Assembly: GCF_020034665.1 (NCBI RefSeq)
Contig: NZ_JAIQDI010000002.1
Coordinates: forward strand, 806,001-870,000
Length of the DNA: 64,000 nucleotides
From: Niabella beijingensis
GTDB lineage: Bacteria; Bacteroidota; Bacteroidia; Chitinophagales; Chitinophagaceae
Direction of reading: 5' to 3'
The notes under the pieces were generated by a model. The model did no database searches. It had not been told where the DNA came from and saw nothing but the letters and a program-made list of their open reading frames with translations. The position numbers were made by a program, and so were the translations under genes. This document shows positions 36,001 to 43,129 of this stretch, one piece after another (the first letter of the stretch is position 1; each line of letters begins with the position of its first letter).

Positions 36001-37144
36001 TAAGGACATCCGCCTGTCGCTGGACGTGGTGCTGAACCAGAAGATCAATGCGGTGATCCAGAATACCGCGGCATCCGGTCCGTTCCGGACTTCTGTGGTT
36101 GCGCTGAATGCAGCAACCGGTGATGTGCTCGCCTCAGCGTCCAATCCGGCACCTTCCTACAAGGATCTGAAGCTGATCAGCAATATCGACCCTTCCGATT
36201 ACCGTACGATCTTCCGGCAACTGTTCCAGGACCGGGTGGTCGTGCCCCAGGACCTGGGGATCACTTTCAATTCCAGGCCGGGATCAACGGTGAAAATCAT
36301 TGATGCCACTGCTGCCATGAACCAGTATGGCACTGCAGCCTCACAGTTCAGTTATTTTATTTATCCCGCAGAGGTGATCCATCAGGGTGAGCCGGTGAAC
36401 ATGAATGTGGATATGCGTACGGCCATCGTCCGCTCCAGCAATGTTTATTTTATCAAACTGGCCAACGATAAGAATTTGCAGACTTCCCTTTTTAACCTGT
36501 ATGATGCTTTGGGGATGAATATCCTGAACCGGGGTGGCTTTCATTTTCAGCGGCCGGAGGATTACGACAGCGAGCGTTATTTCAAAGAGTGGGGAACATT
36601 TGTTGCAAAAGGTAAGAGTATTTTTAACAGCCAGCGGCTGATGAATACACGGAGACGGCTGCAGTCGCCGTATTCCGACCTGGCCTGGGGGCAGGGCGAG
36701 CTGGCTGCAACACCGCTGCACCTGGCGCGTATGTCTGGTGTAATAGCCGATAGCGGCGTGCTGCAACCCTCCCGTTTCCTGTTTCAAAGCTGGAATAACA
36801 AATTGTCACTGCAAAAGGAACAGTCCATTACCAGTGAGCCCCGGATCGCGCCACTCATCGGTGAATTTATGAAAGAGCAATCCGCTAAGGTATCTGCCGC
36901 TTCGGGGTTGACGGTACATGGGAAAACGGGTAGTCCCGAACGCGATAAACTGATCCGGAAGGCAGACGGGAAAACCGCGCTGAAACGGGTCACGGACTCC
37001 TGGTATACATTTTTTGTAGCTTCGCCGAAGCTAAGGGCCCCGGTGGCTTTTACCATACGGATCGAAGAGATCGGAAATTCGGAATACGCAAAAACACTGG
37101 CGGTTGAACTATTGAAACAATTAAAATCGGCCGGGTATTTTTAG
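33098..37144 (+). CDS. Fused SEDS (RodA/FtsW) glycosyltransferase and class B PBP transpeptidase
   Basis: A single 1348-residue chain. Residues 12-28: first membrane helix. About 30-295: outer region with a carboxypeptidase-regulatory-like Ig fold (160-270). About 299-740: polytopic RodA/FtsW part, with FGFQVSE at 438-444, GGDQVAHGIW at 613-622, HTD at 646-648 in the position of the essential loop Asp, and the late motif GISVPFLSKGN. About 765-787: membrane helix of a class B PBP, then the pedestal motif IRSGNIYDKNGV (about 821-832). Transpeptidase: S1063-T-V-K1066, S1113-S-N1115, K1276-T-G1278, all three catalytic motifs present. Elsewhere these are two proteins (RodA-PBP2, FtsW-PBP3) that work as a complex, polymerising lipid II and cross-linking the strands. 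There is no frame break in the fusion. Confidence 0.93.
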   Translation: MKKKIVLYPRRTERILLLGATLLLGIMAFQYYQNRKADFINTDYGYESGKVINLAAPVQAATLQQLFAKGGYFTDEAYIRFIAGKIKTLVEKERVLPNLGALNKNSLMIPATDFLNTSSPSGKLRFLNAITQLDMDSALYDQELKNPVAYPDEVAVQNTKTRLSIHGKVRLGVSDSSEGGAAKGVLVKLTEIFPSNYYDTLSTKAADAPAEFLARTNENGAYEFYNLKEHSNYRVTAMKPGYDFGGAKGIAAMDNDQTFNFSGKPHLIRLLDRTEFRQIKNDKIFTVRTPADFKKEYITNLVLFVLAFWAFHFILWLKNYRSDQFILPLLFFLSGTGIMALYSMQDPLRDIIHGSGMAKCAAGVLLFAAVVLFFLKDRAVMRFYHSRWFDPVYALLPGAGGLKAPRGYSWMLLSIALMLLLAFIGTGPEGSGVKVNLFGFQVSELSKFLMIVFFAAYFAVNSDYFRNIPDNRWLTRNNLKMLLLFVFLLAVYAALGDLGPAIVLCLTFLFFYSFAKEEFFAMVLAAVSYVVLLTITSRFINDARHDFLPGLATLACVGTLAFAFFKKRYESVFFIILIISSFILLATLPFEFTQRLADRNGMFRNIWENKLIGGDQVAHGIWSLNAGGFFGQGLGQGYSSVMPAYHTDMILESIGEELGITALIALFLAFGLLTYRSLLAARRTGKPFLFYLVAGIAIATVLQFFLITAGTLGLIPLTGISVPFLSKGNAGIIITLAAFILVLILSHERGDALEMEYVKKNFDNVNAYAILSFFAVLIFYTGTLFWYQYKSDEYITKPSLVLNRKGAWQYSYNPRIGIFLREIRSGNIYDKNGVLLATSSKATFDQFKNKLIPLGANPVLYAEQLKREQHRYYPFGADLLFWLGDYNKEIANEEEAGYAAEYRHYTLLKGFDVTYTTSQKTSDRYREARFLPVTEKESELVKYDYSALAPILKEGKNGKWVELQNNKDKDIRLSLDVVLNQKINAVIQNTAASGPFRTSVVALNAATGDVLASASNPAPSYKDLKLISNIDPSDYRTIFRQLFQDRVVVPQDLGITFNSRPGSTVKIIDATAAMNQYGTAASQFSYFIYPAEVIHQGEPVNMNVDMRTAIVRSSNVYFIKLANDKNLQTSLFNLYDALGMNILNRGGFHFQRPEDYDSERYFKEWGTFVAKGKSIFNSQRLMNTRRRLQSPYSDLAWGQGELAATPLHLARMSGVIADSGVLQPSRFLFQSWNNKLSLQKEQSITSEPRIAPLIGEFMKEQSAKVSAASGLTVHGKTGSPERDKLIRKADGKTALKRVTDSWYTFFVASPKLRAPVAFTIRIEEIGNSEYAKTLAVELLKQLKSAGYF

Positions 37145-37166
37145 CTGTCAGCAATTAGCTGTCAGC
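37141..37166. repeat. Two direct copies of TTAGCTGTCAGC
   Basis: Copies lie at 37141-37152 and 37155-37166, the first overlapping the stop codon of the SEDS-PBP gene. A related partial copy (GGTAGCTGA) follows near 37182. The 74-bp gap holds no obvious terminator or promoter, so the operon may continue through it. Confidence 0.6.
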
Positions 37167-37218
37167 CCTTAGTTATCCGCCGGTAGCTGAAATAATAATT
37201 AACATTGAATCCAGTAAT

Positions 37219-38133
37219 ATGAATTGGTTTAAGAAAAAATTTGAACAGTTTTCGGAAAAGCTGAACGCCGATGATCCTTCTTTTGGTGAGGTGGAAAAAA
37301 AGGCAAGGGCCGCGGAAGAGGCTTCCGGAAAAAAAGTGGTACCGGTGGTACCGCCTGCTGCGCCGTCGTCGCCACGGGTGGATAATATCGAAGCGTTAAA
37401 GGAGATCACCCTGGGTGCCATCAGCAATACGGTGCGGATGCTGGGTTACAGCGCTACAAAAATTTCCGGCCTGGTATTTCATTCTGCGTATAAGGACAAT
37501 GCGATTGAGAATGTGGGCCTGATGAGCCTCGTTAAAGACCCGCAGTTCATCAGCCGCATCAAGCGCGAATTCCGGTCACGGGGCATCCAGTACCTGGAGC
37601 CCCTGAGCGTGGAAGTGATCCATGAATCGCCCGACACCGCCCGTGTTACGGCCATTACAGAAGGGATAGGGGTGGAAGTGCTGACACCGGGGGAATCACT
37701 GAGGAAACTGAAAGCCCGCGTAGTGGCCACTGAAGGCATCACCTGGGAGCAGGAGTATATCCTGGAACCCTCGGGCAAGCATTATTTTATCGGGAGGGGT
37801 AAGGATCCCAAAATTGAGAACGGTCCTAAAATTCACAACGACATCGCATTTGTGGGGATCGAAGAGCAAAACGAAGAACAATACAAGATCAACAATTTTA
37901 TCAGCCGCTCGCATGCCATGATCGTCTTCGACAAAGAGATCGGGGCCTATAAGATTTACCGCTCAAAATTCCTGAACAACCCCTCGCATAAGATCAAGAT
38001 CTTTAATGCATCGCTGGATGATTTTTCGGGGATCAGTCTGGGCAATGCAGCGGTGCCGCATGTTTTGAAGGACGGAGACAGCATTTGCTTTAATGATAAG
38101 ATCGTACTGGAATTTTTTCTGTTAACCCAATAA
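37219..38133 (+). CDS. FHA-domain protein
   Basis: A 304-residue cytoplasmic protein. It opens with a basic amphipathic helix (MNWFKKKFEQFSEKL), reminiscent of FhaA N-termini, then a Pro/Ala linker (40-52) and an uncharacterised alpha/beta region (55-175). Residues 183-303 are the FHA domain with IGRG (191-194), the phosphothreonine-binding SRSH at 229-232, and a long insert between strands. FHA domains bind phosphothreonine peptides, so it is a likely reader of the marks set by either kinase. It stands 8 bp before the kinase-FHA gene. No transmembrane segment is present. Confidence 0.9.
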   Translation: MNWFKKKFEQFSEKLNADDPSFGEVEKKARAAEEASGKKVVPVVPPAAPSSPRVDNIEALKEITLGAISNTVRMLGYSATKISGLVFHSAYKDNAIENVGLMSLVKDPQFISRIKREFRSRGIQYLEPLSVEVIHESPDTARVTAITEGIGVEVLTPGESLRKLKARVVATEGITWEQEYILEPSGKHYFIGRGKDPKIENGPKIHNDIAFVGIEEQNEEQYKINNFISRSHAMIVFDKEIGAYKIYRSKFLNNPSHKIKIFNASLDDFSGISLGNAAVPHVLKDGDSICFNDKIVLEFFLLTQ

Positions 38134-38141
38134 AAAGGAAC

Positions 38142-39506
38142 ATGCTGGAACTGGCATCGAAATATGATATTCTGAAGGTGATCGGTCACGGAGGTTTTTC
38201 TGCCGTATTCAAGGCGCGGAGCAAAGATGACCCGGAACACGTGGTGGCGCTGAAACAGCTGGATTTTGTGCTGGAAAACGAGGACGCCAAAGAATACCGG
38301 GATTTTAAGAATGAGGTAGAGATCCTGAAGCGGCTGGATCATCCGCATATTGTAAAGATCTACGAAGAATACATACTGGATAATAAACCCTCGCTTGAGA
38401 TGGAGTTTGTGGACGGCGAAACACTGGAAACCGTACTGCAACGCGAAGGCCCTTTTTCTGTGGATGACGCGCTGGATGTGATCGCCCAGATGGCTGCTGC
38501 ACTCAGCTATTGCCACCATTACCATACTTATGGCGCATCGCCCCGGCACCGGGTTTCCGATTCGGTGATCATCAACCGCAATGCCATTATCCATAACGAT
38601 ATCAACCCCAAGAATATCATCCGCTCCAAAATTGAGGACGGATCCTACCGCTACGTGCTTATCGATTTCGGTTTGTCTTTTGTGGATCCTGATGCCGTTA
38701 GGCACAGTAAGAAGGAAGACGGCATGGCCGAGTACAAGGCCCCGGAGAAATGGCGTGGTCAACTGGTGGATACGCCGTCGGATATTTACAGTCTGGGGAT
38801 CGTGATTTATGAATTGCTGACCGGCGGCGTCCCGTTTCCGGTAAAGGATTATAAGCAGGCCAATGAAATGATCGCGCTGGAAGAAAAACATAAAAGCGCT
38901 CCGGTGCCGGATATCTGTGAAAAACGGATCGAAGCCCTGGAGCAGAGAGAGGGACAGCGGCCGGATAGCTGCGACATTCCTGCGTGGCTGGAGCTGCTGG
39001 TGCTCCGGTGCCTGGAAAAGGATCCGTTGAAGCGTTTCAGAACAGGCAGGGAGCTGGCCCGGTTCTTTTACGACGGACTGGATGGTAAGATCGAGATCCC
39101 GGAGGAAGAAGCGGAAGTGATCGATATTGACCCCGCGGGTCCGGTAAAGAACGCCGGAGCCTACCTGGAAGTAGCCCCCAATATCCTTACCGAAGGACAG
39201 CACTTTTTTCTGAATAAGGACCTGGTTACCGTTGGCAGATGGAATGATCAGCCGGGCATGCCGGCCGATTTCAGCATCCGGACATCCGACCGGTTCATCT
39301 CTAAAAATCATTGCCAGGTTTTACGCCGGCGCAACACCGACGGGGAGTATACCTATTTTCTCCAGGACAAGGCTCCGAGTAAGAACGGGACCTTTTTCAA
39401 TACAGAAAAGAATTCCATACGTCTTTCCGACAGAACGGAAGTGGCATTAAAGGACGGCGACTATTTCTGGTTGGGAAATACAAAACTCATCTTTCATCAG
39501 GGCTAA
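38142..39506 (+). CDS. Ser/Thr kinase fused to a C-terminal FHA domain
   Basis: A 454-residue cytoplasmic protein with no membrane helix. Kinase domain 8-312: GHGGFSAVF loop (15-23), Lys38, catalytic loop HNDINPKN (151-158), DFG 175-177, APE 200-202. The catalytic loop has HND in place of HRD, so it is a non-RD kinase whose activation need not depend on loop phosphorylation. The FHA domain covers about 355-452 with VGRW (364-367), SKNH (387-390) and KNGTF (414-418), the full phosphothreonine pocket. It closes the operon. An FHA fused to a kinase suggests docking to substrates already phosphorylated by the first kinase, though this is inference. Confidence 0.93.
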   Translation: MLELASKYDILKVIGHGGFSAVFKARSKDDPEHVVALKQLDFVLENEDAKEYRDFKNEVEILKRLDHPHIVKIYEEYILDNKPSLEMEFVDGETLETVLQREGPFSVDDALDVIAQMAAALSYCHHYHTYGASPRHRVSDSVIINRNAIIHNDINPKNIIRSKIEDGSYRYVLIDFGLSFVDPDAVRHSKKEDGMAEYKAPEKWRGQLVDTPSDIYSLGIVIYELLTGGVPFPVKDYKQANEMIALEEKHKSAPVPDICEKRIEALEQREGQRPDSCDIPAWLELLVLRCLEKDPLKRFRTGRELARFFYDGLDGKIEIPEEEAEVIDIDPAGPVKNAGAYLEVAPNILTEGQHFFLNKDLVTVGRWNDQPGMPADFSIRTSDRFISKNHCQVLRRRNTDGEYTYFLQDKAPSKNGTFFNTEKNSIRLSDRTEVALKDGDYFWLGNTKLIFHQG

Positions 39507-39563
39507 GCCCTGCAACAATTACCGTCGCGCACACGCAGCAGCCCTGGCGAATAACGGCCTTGT

Positions 39564-39908
39564 TTACAGTTTATTCCCTTCTTTGGGGAAAACAATGGTT
39601 GGCTGGTGTTTTTTGGCTTCTTCAACGCTCATCATGGCATAGGAGATAATGATGACCGGGTCACCTACCTGGGCCTTGCGTGCAGCAGGTCCGTTGAGGC
39701 AAATGGTGCCGGAGCCTCTTTTGCCCTTGATCACATAGGTTTCCAGACGTTCGCCATTATTGACATTTACTACCTGAACCTTTTCATTCTCAAGGAGATT
39801 GGCCGCTTCCATCAGCGCTTCATCGATGGTGATGCTGCCCATATAATTGAGAAAGGCCTCTGTGACCACGGCTCTGTGGATCTTGGATTTAAAAACTTCA
39901 ATAAACAT
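39564..39908 (-). CDS. panD: Aspartate 1-decarboxylase
   Basis: A 114-residue pyruvoyl-dependent enzyme that makes beta-alanine from aspartate for pantothenate and CoA. The self-cleavage site is visible at Gly24-Ser25 (NYMGSITID), where Ser25 becomes the pyruvoyl group. [18 protein letters not shown] and [12 protein letters not shown] are family signatures. Length is normal. It converges on the kinase-FHA gene with a 57-bp gap that has no clear terminator. Confidence 0.97.
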   Translation of the reverse strand: MFIEVFKSKIHRAVVTEAFLNYMGSITIDEALMEAANLLENEKVQVVNVNNGERLETYVIKGKRGSGTICLNGPAARKAQVGDPVIIISYAMMSVEEAKKHQPTIVFPKEGNKL

Positions 39909-39915
39909 AGGGGTG

Positions 39916-39923
39916 CAAAAGTA
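39916..39923 (-). promoter_or_regulatory. Start-proximal -7 box (TACTTTTG) of panD
   Basis: Exact TAnnTTTG on the minus strand, ending 7 nt before the panD ATG, which predicts a leaderless mRNA. Confidence 0.5.
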
Positions 39924-40036
39924 CAGTTTTCAAAATATACACTCATCCTGTACAATGATTTAGTTAACAAATTCTAAAGCTGTTTAGTTCTAAATATTAT
40001 TGTAAATTCGTGAATTAGTAAGGATTTTTTATAAGA

Positions 40037-40044
40037 TATATTTG
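40037..40044 (+). promoter_or_regulatory. Start-proximal -7 box (TATATTTG) of the LysM/SH3b gene
   Basis: Exact TAnnTTTG, ending 6 nt before the ATG at 40051. It also makes a TTG start at 40042 impossible in practice. Confidence 0.5.
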
Positions 40045-40050
40045 AAACTC

Positions 40051-41946
40051 ATGAAATCGTTTATTGTTACGGCAGGATTAATTCTACTACTGGGAACCGC
40101 CCAGGCGCAAAAAAGACTGACTGCAGTAGTTACTTCCAAAGGTACTGTTGTTGAGCATAAAGTTACCTCCGGGGAGTCGTTATTGTATCTAAGCAATAAG
40201 TACGGCATTTCCCTTTCAACACTTGCCAGGGCCAACGGATTGAAAACCAATCAGGATATACGGATTGGCCAGCTGATCCGGGTGCCGGTTACCGCTGCCA
40301 ACCTGAATACAAAATCAAGAAAAGGGATTCCGGTGTATTATGAAGCCGGTGCAAAGGATAACCTGACCACGATCAGCAGGAAATTTAACCGGGTTGACAT
40401 CAAAACCCTGAAGTCCTGGAATAAACTGCGGAAAGACGTGGTTTCAAAGGGACAGGACCTGCTGGTGGGTTATATGACCGATAATGCAGCAAAAAAAGAA
40501 GAGGATAAAAAAGAGACCGCTGCCACAAATTCAGGAGCTGATATTAAAGCCGGTAAAAAAGTTACCGCAACCTCGGCCGTGAACATCCGCAAGGGTGCCG
40601 GTACCGATAAGGCGGTAGTAGGCACGGTTCAGAAGGACGAAGTGGTTACCGTTACACGCCGTGTAAACAGCGAGTGGGCCGAGATCCGCACAGCTGACGG
40701 AAAAAAAGGCTATATGGCTGCTCAGTTCCTTGAGCCGGCAGCTTCCCAGCCCGAAGAAGAGAAAAGTACTGCTAAAAGCGGTAGCGATCTGAAGGCGGGC
40801 ACGAAAGTAACTGTATCTTCAGCTGTAAATATCCGTAAGGGACCGGGCACCGACCAGCCGGTGGTGGGCCGGCTGGAAAAAGATGAAGTGGTTACTGTAA
40901 CGCGCCGGATAAATGATGAATGGACTGCGATCCGCACTGCTGATGGAAAAAAGGGCTATATGGCTTCCCAGTTTCTTGAAACAGCAGATCGTGCAGTAAC
41001 TGAAACGCGCGAAGTTCCAAAAACGGCAGCAGCAAAAAACTCCGGTAAAAAAGTAAAGGCAGCAACAGATACCTATATAAATATCCGCAAAGGTCCGGGC
41101 ACGGATCAGCCGGTGGTAGGGCAGGCACAGAAGGATGAACTGCTTACTTTGATCCGCCGGGTAAATGACGAATGGTCCGTTGTACGTACAGGCGATGGTA
41201 CCGAAGGCTATGCTGCCAGCCAGTATCTTGTTGATCCTTCCGTTGAACCGGCGCCGCCGGTGGCTAAAAAAGAACAGCCTGCAGCCCGGGCAGAAAAACA
41301 AATGGCGATTACAGGAACCGGCATCAACATCCGCAAAGGTCCGGGAACCAATGAACCGGTAGTGGGCAGGGCAGAAAGCAATGAAATCGTTACGGTAACC
41401 CGTGATGTAAATAGCGAATGGGCTGCAGTCCGCACCGGTGAAGGTGTTACGGGGTATATCGCTTCCCGCTTTTTAGGGCCGGTAGGCAGCAACAATGTTG
41501 CGGAAGCCGCGCCTGAAGAAACTGCTGTTGCCAAAACGGAATCCAAAAAACAACCCCGCACAAAAACTGAAGCGCCGGTCTCTTCTGCCCCGGTTGCTGA
41601 AACAGCGCCGCCTGCTGTAGGTTTTGATGAGAGCGGCTATTTTAAAACCGCATATGATACACAAACGGGGGCGGCTGCTACAAAAGACCGGTCGGTACAT
41701 GCAGGGGTGTTTAAAACAGACAAAGGCTGGGATGACGGGAAATACTACATGCTGATCGACGGGATCCCCTCCGGCACAATTGTAAAGCTGTCCAATCCCA
41801 ATGCCAACACTTCCGTGTATGCCAAAGTGCTGGGTGATATAAAAAGCCTGAAACAGAAAAAAGGACCGGCGGCACGTATCAGCGATGCGGCTGCAACAGC
41901 ATTACGCATCAATGCCGGCGATTTTGATGTGGTGGTAACCCATTAA
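40051..41946 (+). CDS. Secreted LysM protein with four SH3b repeats
   Basis: A 631-residue exported protein with signal peptide (ending AQAQ). One clear LysM domain (about 31-80, VEHKVTSGESLLYLSNKYGIS) is followed by a second LysM-like segment (about 90-145). Four bacterial SH3 domains follow at about 168-230, 250-312, 334-394 and 415-474, each with a VNIRKGPGT-type core. Linkers are Lys/Ala/Pro-rich. The C-terminal 100 residues resemble a weak double-psi barrel like RlpA (SVHAGVFKT ... AATALRINAGDFDVVV), without certain catalytic residues. LysM and SH3b both bind peptidoglycan, so it is a wall-binding protein near the wall-synthase operon. Enzyme activity is unproven. Confidence 0.88.
   Translation: MKSFIVTAGLILLLGTAQAQKRLTAVVTSKGTVVEHKVTSGESLLYLSNKYGISLSTLARANGLKTNQDIRIGQLIRVPVTAANLNTKSRKGIPVYYEAGAKDNLTTISRKFNRVDIKTLKSWNKLRKDVVSKGQDLLVGYMTDNAAKKEEDKKETAATNSGADIKAGKKVTATSAVNIRKGAGTDKAVVGTVQKDEVVTVTRRVNSEWAEIRTADGKKGYMAAQFLEPAASQPEEEKSTAKSGSDLKAGTKVTVSSAVNIRKGPGTDQPVVGRLEKDEVVTVTRRINDEWTAIRTADGKKGYMASQFLETADRAVTETREVPKTAAAKNSGKKVKAATDTYINIRKGPGTDQPVVGQAQKDELLTLIRRVNDEWSVVRTGDGTEGYAASQYLVDPSVEPAPPVAKKEQPAARAEKQMAITGTGINIRKGPGTNEPVVGRAESNEIVTVTRDVNSEWAAVRTGEGVTGYIASRFLGPVGSNNVAEAAPEETAVAKTESKKQPRTKTEAPVSSAPVAETAPPAVGFDESGYFKTAYDTQTGAAATKDRSVHAGVFKTDKGWDDGKYYMLIDGIPSGTIVKLSNPNANTSVYAKVLGDIKSLKQKKGPAARISDAAATALRINAGDFDVVVTH
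40550..41480 (+). repeat. Four tandem SH3b-coding repeats
   Basis: Copies of about 180-190 bp recur at roughly 40552, 40795, 41050 and 41299, with spacers of 60-90 bp. Copies 1 and 2 are the most alike, including GACGGAAAAAAAGGCTATATGGC-type ends. They are diverged at third positions, so they are old or under drift. The copy number could vary between strains. Confidence 0.8.
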
Positions 41947-41970
41947 AGAACGTCACATTAAATAATTCAT

Positions 41971-41997
41971 GAACGCCCTGCTTTGCGGGGCGTTTGT
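41971..41997. terminator. Hairpin terminator after the LysM/SH3b gene
   Basis: ACGCCCTGC at 41973-41981 pairs with GCGGGGCGT at 41985-41993 around a 3-nt loop, with a short T run after. It may act on the convergent small membrane-protein gene as well. Confidence 0.6.
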
Positions 41998-42023
41998 GCT
42001 TCGGAACTGTTGCAGTAAGGGCA

Positions 42024-42287
42024 TCAGGGCCGCAGAAAGATCCAGTAAGTAATAAAGAGTACAATGCTGTGGATGAGGGCAACCAGGAAAAAATTTTTCC
42101 CGACGGTAAACCCTTTGATGATATTGATCAGCACAAGAAGTCCGATAAAGACCATAAAGAAAATGAGGGTGGTACTGCCCAGGCCGGGTGTTCCGTCGGG
42201 ATGATCAGGGCTCAGTCTTACAAACGCAAAAACAATAAGCGCTGCAACAATATAAAATGAGAGGAGGAGGGTATATGTCTTTTTCAT
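42024..42287 (-). CDS. Small three-helix membrane protein of unknown function
   Basis: An 87-residue hydrophobic protein with helices at about 5-24, 39-58 and 65-85. The loop between the first two contains SPDHPDGTPG. No conserved catalytic residues are evident. It lies between the LysM gene (convergent) and the DUF6624-like gene (same strand, 112 bp away). Codon use and composition fit a real gene. Function unknown. Confidence 0.65.
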   Translation of the reverse strand: MKKTYTLLLSFYIVAALIVFAFVRLSPDHPDGTPGLGSTTLIFFMVFIGLLVLINIIKGFTVGKNFFLVALIHSIVLFITYWIFLRP

Positions 42288-42399
42288 ATCAGGGCTTTAT
42301 TTCCCTAATGACACAAACTTTGTGCTAAAAATATCAGCCGGAATTTATAAAAGCTTAAAAATCCGGAGTATGAGGGAACATATTGTTTCAGTTGTGGTT

Positions 42400-43059
42400 T
42401 TATTGTTTGTTTTGCGGATATCGTTTTGGACCGGTAATGCCTTGTTTCATATAGGATTCCCGGTTCATTTCAAAGTGTATTTCAGACATAGCATTGAGAT
42501 AGGCTTCCAATGGCTCCATGCCCAGTAGGGCCCTTCGTTTGTTAACATGAACGCTGTCGTATAAATTTTTAGGATAAGCCTGGCAACTGTCCGTGTTATA
42601 CGTTACCTGGGATCCGTAGATTTGGGGCTTCCCGGTATTGAGATTTACGCGGTCTGTCAGCCAGCCGTATTTATCAGCCGGCGCGTTCTTTTTATCTACC
42701 TGCTGCCGCATTCCCTCCAGTACCTGTTGCTGAAAGGCCGGATCAAAATCACAATGTTGTACCATAAGCCAAAAATTGAATGCGCCCTCTTTGCCGACAA
42801 GATCATAGCCCGGATAGCCGTGATCGCGGTAGATTACCGCCAACCGCTTTTTGTGGGTTTGGAAAACACTGTCTTTAAAATGCTGCCAGTCTGCCTTATC
42901 CAGATCCTTGTAAGCGCCTGCCGGAGGCTTAGCGGCTATCTGGTCGGTTTTTACCATTGCCGCTAATTCGTTTGCCAATGCGGCATTGTATGTTTTTTCC
43001 TGAGCAGCGGTGGAAATGCAGATCAACAATGTGGCAATGAAACAGTACCGTTTTTTCAT
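42400..43059 (-). CDS. DUF6624-like secreted protein
   Basis: A 219-residue protein with a signal peptide (ending STAAQ). The pattern YRDHGYPGYDLVGKEGA, FWLMVQHCDFDPAFQQQ, WLTDRVNLNTGKPQIYGSQV is typical of the DUF6624 group, whose role is unknown. It lies 70 bp downstream of the esterase-TPR pair's last gene, on the same strand, and may be co-transcribed with it. Family recall is from motif memory. Confidence 0.75.
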   Translation of the reverse strand: MKKRYCFIATLLICISTAAQEKTYNAALANELAAMVKTDQIAAKPPAGAYKDLDKADWQHFKDSVFQTHKKRLAVIYRDHGYPGYDLVGKEGAFNFWLMVQHCDFDPAFQQQVLEGMRQQVDKKNAPADKYGWLTDRVNLNTGKPQIYGSQVTYNTDSCQAYPKNLYDSVHVNKRRALLGMEPLEAYLNAMSEIHFEMNRESYMKQGITGPKRYPQNKQ

Positions 43060-43129
43060 ATTTATAATTATTATTGGACGTCCTGTAAATTAAAATAATC
43101 TCCTGAAATTGCATTTCTTTTGGCCAGTG

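Noticed and set aside
37956..39311. 451-codon minus-strand frame opposite the FHA and kinase-FHA genes
   Set aside because: Long, but it lies antisense to two genes with intact domain motifs and shows no domain of its own.
40550..41480. Tandem repeats as a possible CRISPR array
   Set aside because: Repeats are about 180 bp, coding, in frame, and match SH3b domains.
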